A stretch of DNA of 64,000 nt from Prostheceraeus crozeri. Its lineage: Eukaryota > Platyhelminthes > Polycladida > Euryleptidae. Position numbers and translations under genes: made by a program. Positions within the stretch are counted from its first letter, which is position 1. Each line of letters opens with the position of its first letter. Positions 37,301-46,300 of this stretch are shown piece by piece. The stretch is taken from the NCBI GenBank assembly GCA_907163375.1, contig CAJQUW010012692.1, forward strand, positions 186,001 to 250,000, written 5' to 3'. A model generated the notes under the pieces. That model was not told the DNA's origin. It saw nothing but the letters and a program-made list of their open reading frames with translations, and ran no database searches.

Positions 37301-40300
37301 TTGGTTTCGCAAATCCCCATCAAAGTCGTAATTACTTTCCCACTATTAGGGGAATAGACGCGAACGACCAAGGGATACAGCTGCTCAGATTTGTCATTAC
37401 TTCCATCAGTTGCAATGCTGGAAAAAAAAGAGAGATTCAGATGCATGTAAGTACCTGTAATGCAGTAATGCACATGTACCTGTAGGTATACTTCTTCAAC
37501 AGATCGGAAGTTATTTCCACTTCTTCTTTGGCCAGTGTTCTAACGATAGCTGTACTTTTTGTTCGGGCGCAACCGTATTTTTTTGCTATGGCAGAATCGG
37601 GAACCATTTTGCGCAAAAAATCCCCAAAGCCATCAGCCATTGTAAGTGGAGCGTTGCAATTTATCAGGTGCTGAAATGAGACAAAATCTGATACTCACAT
37701 GCAGGTACTATATCTTAACGATGAATAAATAATTACCTGAGTGAACACAACTTCCGCGTTTATTACAGAGTTTTCATTTCGAGTAAAAAATTTCGTCACT
37801 GATTGGCAACCCTTGTTCATTTCTACAGAACTTTTGTGTTTCGCGGAGGATAAGTGATTAACGACATCGGTTCTACCACCAAAAGCTATGTTGAAATGTG
37901 CCGAACATAATGAACAGAAGGCATGGCTTTCACTTTTCGAAAAAGCTTTGATGACTGTAAATTCTTCGGTATATTTTTTCTGAAAAACTGTTTTCCTTTT
38001 CTTTGAAGAACTGGCCATTAGCAGGGCTACAAATAAATTTTTTTCATTAAACATCGGTCAGATAACCGTTTACACGCCGCTTGTAGAAATAGATCCAATA
38101 CTATGATTTAATTTTTGCTTTTTCCATGCCCTACCAAGTCAAATTTAACTGCAATATGCAGCAAAATGAGGAAATTGCAGGCCTCACACGCTGTCCCAGG
38201 AAAAAATTTAGGTTTTTTGTAAAAATATATGTTTTTAGGTCAATAAAGCCTATACTAACCGCGAAATAATTGGGTCCTCGTTCATCCTCTAAATCTATGT
38301 ATGTACGAATACAACTGTACAAAAGTCAGCATTTTCACAAACAGTTTGTGAATTTTCAGTTACTGAATTCAACTTCATTTATATACACGTGTAACTAGAA
38401 TATAACTGATTTATGTACCAAGCGCCCCTCATCTCCGTTTCATAATTATGACGTATTTAATCTCTAAATAAACTATGCTTATCGAATAAAAAATCAAAAT
38501 TTAAGAAACTGAGAAATCGTTACGATCATCGGATTAATCATATTACTATGATTAATTTGCAGTGTAGATCGCACAAATCTGTTCATTGGATCAAAAGTTA
38601 TTCGAAAGAATGTCTTAAATTACAAGTGTTGTCAAAAATCTTCCCCTCACGCAAAGCTTTGAAGTTTGCAATCAAATGATTTCTTTTATTTAACTTGCTC
38701 GTTATTTGACCAAAATTATCGAAACAAACTTCGTTCAGATCGAAACTGTAGGTAGAGTGTGGTGCCATTCATTTTGCAATCAGAAGCAAAAGTTTTTATC
38801 TGAAATGAAAAAACCGCAGTTGAGATGGGTCCACATCCATTTGAGATTGCGGAAACCGTGCTGTGGTTTTGTACATTTACAATTGCTTATGCACCTATCT
38901 TCAAATATATGAGCATGTAAGCAGTACGAAAATAGAAAGAGCAAGTCCTGCGAACCTAATCAATCGCTTGTCAGATGATTTTAGCTAGTGCAGCATTAGC
39001 AATGTTTGGCCTAGCTTCAGTTGTGAAATGAGACGTGTATTTTTCATGTGCCGCTCACGCCAACGTTCCAATATTGGAACATGCATGAGAACAGCGCCAT
39101 TTGCAAAATGCTTGTGTTGATGAATTGAAACAGAACAAAAATGACAATGGCCATCCAAAACCAGCAGCTGAATTGAAGTAGTACCTCCAAATGGACCTCG
39201 AATTTGAAATTTCAGCAAAAGGTTGATGAAATTGCGCTTTTTATGGCCAACCTGTTTTAGGCCCAAAGCTCATAGATGAAAGGTGAGGAGACTTGTTCTC
39301 ATTTTCATGTCTCATGATCAAAATTGACCTGACAAAATAACAAAATGCACCTCTTTGATGCTCAAAATACAAATCAATGGAAATGTTCCAATAATGGAGC
39401 GTTGGCGTGTATGAGGTTTTATAGGCATGATAATTATCAACGAAAAAATTCTTCGACCGCAGTAATAATCTTTATTCCTAGACGTTTCTACCTGACTTAA
39501 TCACGAGGTCCTCATAATTAAGTCAAGTACAAAACGTCGAGGAATAGAAATTATTACTACAGTCGAAATACTGCTAAAGTATCTCAGCATTTTCTCAAGG
39601 ATGTAGTTACACATGCATGAATCGGGTAAATCGTTAAACGGTAACTTTATTATAAACGAGATTTATTGTACTGAGAAGGCAATTAGTTCAGGTTTCAGGA
39701 AATGCAAAAGCATTTATTGAATTGAAATGTGTACATGTTCAATTTATTGAATGAACGAAAAAGAAAATCCAACATACCTGAGCATTACCTTAAAAGCCAA
39801 TTTCAGCCAATGGGTTATTTGAAGGTCAGTTTCAATCCAATAATGTTGAATCAATCTCTCATCAAGTATTATACAAGTCTGGCAGTTGTAGACCTTCAAA
39901 TGCACACCATTCGACATCGAAGCAAAAACGGGAAACATGAACGAACAAAAACACGAATATAACAAGAACGAATGAAAACAATATTGTTTGACAAAATACT
40001 GTTGCATTTGCGATTCAGATAATCGAGAAAATGTACAAATAATTGCAAGAGTGATTATGCATAATTGACGTTTACAAGTCAACAGTATGGTCCCTAGTCT
40101 TTCCAACAGAAAGATCAGTCTGAAAGCAAGATCATAAGATACATCCCACCTTATTAACAGCATTCGTCGCAAAAACTGGAATGCAAATTTGGAAAACACT
40201 TACTACCTTTTTAAACTCAATAGAAGGAAATACATCCGGGCTACATAATGATTAATAAAATACATCAGCGTGAAAAGACAATGCCACTAAGAAATCCACA

Positions 40301-43300
40301 AACTTAATCATCATGCATGTTTCCTTCTTAGGATTGCGCGCGCAGCGCAAATTTTTTGAAATATGCGTTCTTAAACGATCTAGAATTCATCTTAGGTTAA
40401 TAAATTCAAAATCCGGGACAGCATTTTAACTTTTCCGGGACATCCGGGACAGCTCCAAAATCCGGGACAGTTGGCAGGTCTGCGTTGATATGTAGGGTCG
40501 TACTATATGAGGCAATGAACCTATTGTATGAAAGAAATGTGCATTAAATCGATCTAGGCACAATCAAAAGACACGAAGGCTCGCAATGTGTTATCAAAGC
40601 TGATATTCATCAGTTTGCGTAAGTAATTCTTAAATTGCATGCCATTGTTTAATAAAAAATTTCAGAGCAAAAATTCATGATTAAGAAGATTTAATGTAAG
40701 ACGGTTTTTTCACCCTATTTATTCGACACTATCAAAGTAATATACATGTAAGTCCTGCATTATTGATGTTTTCCTCAATTTATTCAATATAGCCTAATTT
40801 ACTTCATCAATTAATGTAAGATATCAGGAAAAACTATATTTCAATCATAGATATGACTGAGATTCACAGGTCGTTGGAGCATCGTATCCTAAATTTGAAA
40901 ACTGAATTCACCTGCCAAAATGTACCTTAAGATGAAAAACGCTGATGTGACCCATCACTGAAGATTCAATCTAATTCCACTAAGATAATGTAACAATCTC
41001 CAAATTTTAATAAAAAATGATAAATATGATGAATGCGGTCAGCTCTCTCCTGTGTCTTTAGAATTTGTCCAAATGATTTTATTTTTAACATGAGGAAAAT
41101 TTAATGACAATTTAAGATAGCCAATTCAAAATTTGATTCATAATATTCGATTAAAACTGACATTTCATTCAAACAAATTGATATGTGAACTTTGAATACA
41201 TCTTTGTCACTTAAAGAGTTGATATAAAAATCTGCTTACAGATCACTCTTCCACGAATAGGTATTGTAGCACGCAATTCGCGCAACAGGAAGAAACATCT
41301 CAATAAGGAAGGGAGCTGCCATGGTCGGCTCTCGATGGACAAACGTAGACAGACATGTAATAGCCAATCCCAGCGTGTCTTCGTCATATTCCTCCAGCTC
41401 AGTGTAGCAACGTGGACAACGGTTAATCATAAACGGTTCCATTGCCATCTTGTGTTCAGATCCCAAACCACCTTTCTTCTTACTTGGAGCAGATGTTTGA
41501 CTGCTAACACTTGCCGGTGTTGATCGAGATTGAAGATATTGGTCGGTGCGCTTTTTCCTTCTGAAAAGAACATTGGATACTACTTAAACTCAATTTAAAA
41601 AAATGCTGAAAGGCATCTTGAAAAGCCGAAACAAGATTCGGATTAAAATTCAATAATATGTCTTTATTTGACGACAGGCTTGCTCGCAAGCGTTAATATT
41701 TGAAAGAAATAATGCGTTGAAGCAGCAATAGAAGCTTTTGAATCCAGTGTTAATATTTTACCTAACATTAATTTAATATTAATGTTAATATATTTCCCGG
41801 ATATTAATTTTCCCTAATCCAAATTGCTTATGAGAAAAAAGCATATTACTTAATTTCCTCCCTTTCTTGAGCTCCTGCATCTGGACCCTCGATTGACGCA
41901 AAACCAACCAGACTGCAGAAGGCGTACCCATCCCGACAAATGACACAACCCCTGTGTCCAACCCTCAAACCTGGGGAAGAAGAGACGAGAAGAAAGAGTA
42001 AGTAAGTATGGAGGGAAAGAGGCAAAAATTTCTAACAGGGATCATAATTTATATCTAAAAAGAGATATATATACAAACCTGCGCAAAACTAGCTACCAGA
42101 ATCCACATGCCTCAATTTCTCAATACTGTATCTTGAACTTGATTACAGAAGTGCAAGGAGATGCAAGTTTGGTGCAGAAAGAAAGATGCGATAATCTAAT
42201 ATCAACACCACGTGCGGTCCTCTATTTTTTCGATGAGCAAGCAGAAATGCTGGGATTGTAAATAGTGCAGCAATGATCCTTATAAATATTAAGCATAGAC
42301 ACCTTAGTGGAGTTTAAGACAATTGCATGAAAATTTCTAGAGTTGCACCGGACTTTTTTTACTCGACATACATTTCTAAATCTTGTATGTAATAGAGCAT
42401 CAGAATTATTCGAATTCCAAATTCTGCATCCAAATTGGATTTTGCTATCACTTTTCATAACTCTCAATTTGATTTGGATGTCAGTCAAAAGAATTATTTT
42501 CCGATATCTGATGATTCCGAGTCATGCAAAATCTTAGCCTTTTCTTTCTCATATTTTTGGACAATTAATTTTCGTAACTTAGAGAGAGAGAGATTAACTG
42601 ATAAAGGTCTGAAAAACTTCAAGTGCAAATCATTAAGTGTAATTTGTAAAAACTGTTAAGCATTATGATACCATGCAATTTACCTGCGTCCAGGATCATC
42701 TTTCTCCTCCAGAGCCTTTTGAATCTCGACACTGAGAACACCTGAGCGGCGAGTTGGAAGAGCTCGCATTCTCCCAACGGACGAACTGCGGGGGCCAGAA
42801 TCATCAGAACCGAGAAGAAGATCCTCATCAGCACCTGCCAAAATTTAATTCTCTCACATGGGTATGCATTAATTCGGGAATACACAGCGTAATAATCTGC
42901 CTATATCATCCAACCAGATCATCTCATCATTGGAAACAAACCTTAACCATTTAGACCTCAATGCAGTGTGCACAAAAATTTTTACAGACATGCCCAAATG
43001 GAAGACCAGATCAACATGATTCTAATGATGCCATTCTCAGTCTCGCACAGTGTCTCCTATCACTCGCAATTAAGTTTGAAAGAAGTTTTAATTTGTGAAA
43101 ATAGACAGAACTGAATGGGATAATATTTTATTTTAAAATATATCAATTACTAAAATTTTAAAAATCATTATTAAAGTAATGATATTCACCCATATTTCAA
43201 ACAAGATAGTGTTGTGTTACCAATCCTTGTTTCATATAATTTATTTCATGCTCATGCCGAGAGATGTGTTCGACGACCATTATTTTCATTCTTCATTATC

Positions 43301-46300
43301 TCCATGTTGCTGTAAATTCATCTGAAGTAGAATCATTTCAGAGACATTTATCATCCTTAGTTCACTTAGTCATTGTTGTTGAATTAATTATCATGATATC
43401 AGACAATGGTCACTGTCCTGCATTAACTTTCTTTATAGTCACTGTTCTGCACTGTTCCATGTGTTGAGTTATACTCTTTAATATAACTGCTTTGTTCATT
43501 CATGACATGATTTACACCTGATGTAATACAATACAACTGCTTGTAAGCGATGCGACTTATCCATCATGAGGACCTCTAGATAGGATTCGGAGCACATGCA
43601 TGATTCGATAAATAATCCGACAAGTATTATAGATCCAATAAAGTTGGTATTTCTGTATTTTTACAAATTGTGCCATCCTACGCAGATTTGAGACCAAAAA
43701 TTATTTTCTTCATAAAGACGGGGTTTCTAATGGTTTCTAAAGCGTGGAGGAATAACATCTAATTCTGTCTTTTGTATATAACCATACCCATCCATCAGTA
43801 CACAGAGATAACAAAGAGCGTCAGACTAATAAAAGCTAGATACTTGTGTGTTCTTGGATAAGCCTGTGTTCTATCTTACAGAAGCTTATACTTAAGATCT
43901 CCGAGACCTGGGCGTCCAGTGGTACCCTTATATATTATTGGTTTTCTTGCTTAAATTGTTCTCATAACATCAAGAAAGATAATCGCACGTCAAGTAATGA
44001 TGTTTAATTTTGGCTGAACGATATTTCTCGGTATCTTTCGAGTGTCGTTCAACCTTCTTAATAAATACATGCGACAATGTACTGCAAACTATCTGCATCA
44101 TTAAATACATAATACTGACAGCAAATGAGCTTTGTCGTTGACTACAAGATACATATAATGAAAAGACGATTAGTAAGTTATTTTCAATTTTTTGTTTTCG
44201 AATCTATTGAGTCCGATGTTAGAACATACAGTCCAAATTACGCAGACGCTCACTGACAGTCTTCTATTCATTACACTACTGAAATATTTATGTATGATTT
44301 GCATCACACATTATAACTGTAGAAGTATGCTCTCTACTTTAAATGATCAGATATTTCATTGATCGCATAAAAATTTTATCGGGTATTTCTTGTTATCGAA
44401 CATACCTACTTTTTATCAACAAAACACATTGCAAGAATCCGATTTCAGCATTTTCATACAAGTATAGACTAAAACAGCTGATTGCAGCTGCTAAAATTAC
44501 GAGTATCACTTTTCAATCTGTGACATGTCCATCACGTCAACTACTGTAGTAATATTCATAAAATACAAGTTGAAATATTTCTTGCTTGGCTGTCAAAAAA
44601 GATGAAGGCCTTTCTCTAAACTTTCTGCGAGCTTACTTTGAGCTGCTGTTGTACCATTTGTGCCAGACGCCTCTCCGCGCGCAATCGTATCGGTGGGAGG
44701 AGGTTTTATTAACGCATGAGCACCGGATGGGGGTGCACTTGAGGAGCGTGCCCCATTTCTACTGGATCCAACTCCCAGAGCTGTCATTTGAGATTCGAAT
44801 TCCTTCAATTGTTCCGCCATCTTCTGTTCAACACTGGGTTGATTTGAGCGAAAGACTGTCAACTCGAACGATTCTTCTGGTAGAGGAGGCTGTTGAAAAA
44901 TATTCAATTATTTAATAAATAAAACTTCGGATGTACCTATGACAAATTATTGATTTTATTTGTACATTATCATACCTGTTATTATTCGAGTGAAAAAAGA
45001 ATTATTTCAACCTCAAACACGCAGCCTTATTCAACTAGTTAGGCACGCATTAAAGCTCAACCATGACATTCTGTAAAATTATTTGTTTGCTGGAATCTGC
45101 CGATGTTGAGAGTTTATAGCTGTCTGCTAAGTAATAACAAATTGATGAATATTTTAGCTCCAAAACCAGCAGAATCCATCGCGAAGTTTCTAAAAATAGC
45201 AAACGATTTGCGAGCGATGACTAAAGAAATCACTTATCAATAAGTATGACATCTGGAAATTTATTTTTGTCAATTTTCCTTTCCTTCCTGTTCAGAATAT
45301 ATTTTTCCAACAGCACCGACCGCACGCTATTTTCTGCCATAAAGTTATGTTTTTGTGCATATTATGTGATCGCACATACTCTTACTTTCAAATGTTCTTG
45401 GAAATAAACATTTTTGACTTTTGACTAGGAATTGGATGGCAGTTGTGTTGAAGTGTTTGAGGTGTTAAATCAAGTCACATAAATGTTAAGATTGATCGAA
45501 GTAGATTTTTGGTACCTTCGTAACTCAATTATGAAAACACTATCATTGGCCAAAGAGACATGTCGTAGATGTATTCATGTACTGTATATATACAAGAACA
45601 TTGTATTATATTGCACCAGTACGAGCGCACGATTTGCTCATTAACTAATTATCGAGAAACATGAAAACTTTGATAATCGTGATGAAGAAATATCTCAGGA
45701 TTTAGGCTCAACACCCTGTGACAACCACAAGCATTGCGCTTTGTCCTATGAAGGATCGTCAGCACAATTTGGAAGGACATGTACTAGATATGGCTACTGG
45801 AACAGATGAACACGCTGATAGACTGAAGAGGTATCCACACTCATGACTAAAGTCTTTGTAAAATATAAATCATCCTCTACGACTGCCAAGGACTGCAAAG
45901 TTTAAGGCCGGGAGCACACAGGACAGTAGAACATAGAATTCCTACACATGTGTTTCAATGATACATGTAGTTGACACCCAGAATAAGCCACAAGCCGTCT
46001 TTGTTTACGCTGCACATTTATGCCTAAGTCATGACAATTCAGAAATAGAGTAATATTCGGTGAACAGGAAGTCAACCTTTACTTATGGTCACTAATGAAG
46101 GCAAATCGAAAACTTATGGTCACTAATGAAGGCAAAAGATGCAGCCATGAAAATCGTATAACAGCTGAGCTTGCATAGACACCGATGTGATGAATTGTAC
46201 AAAAATCAGCCAAAGCAATGCAGGATCAAGTACAATCTGTGATAAAAGAACCTCGGCATTCCTCTTCCTTGTTAAAAGTGCTGATTCTGCCAATTACATT

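Larger units (their letters stand above)
35372..40482 (-). mobile_element. hAT DNA transposon, almost complete
   Basis: The ends CAGACCTGCCAAC and GTTGGCAGGTCTG are inverted repeats. Subterminal AATCCGGGAC words occur near both ends, several at the right end. The hexamer CGTTGA abuts both ends; hAT elements make 8-bp duplications, so the exact duplication is slightly altered or offset. A minus-strand transposase gene with BED finger, introns and C-terminal hAT dimerisation domain lies at 35885-38018. Two small foldback elements have landed in its 5' region. The whole sits in the UNC79 intron between exons 6 and 7. Confidence 0.85.

Noticed and set aside
41740-41820. AT-rich palindrome with ATTAATATTAAT words
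   Set aside because: Expected in AT-rich intronic DNA.
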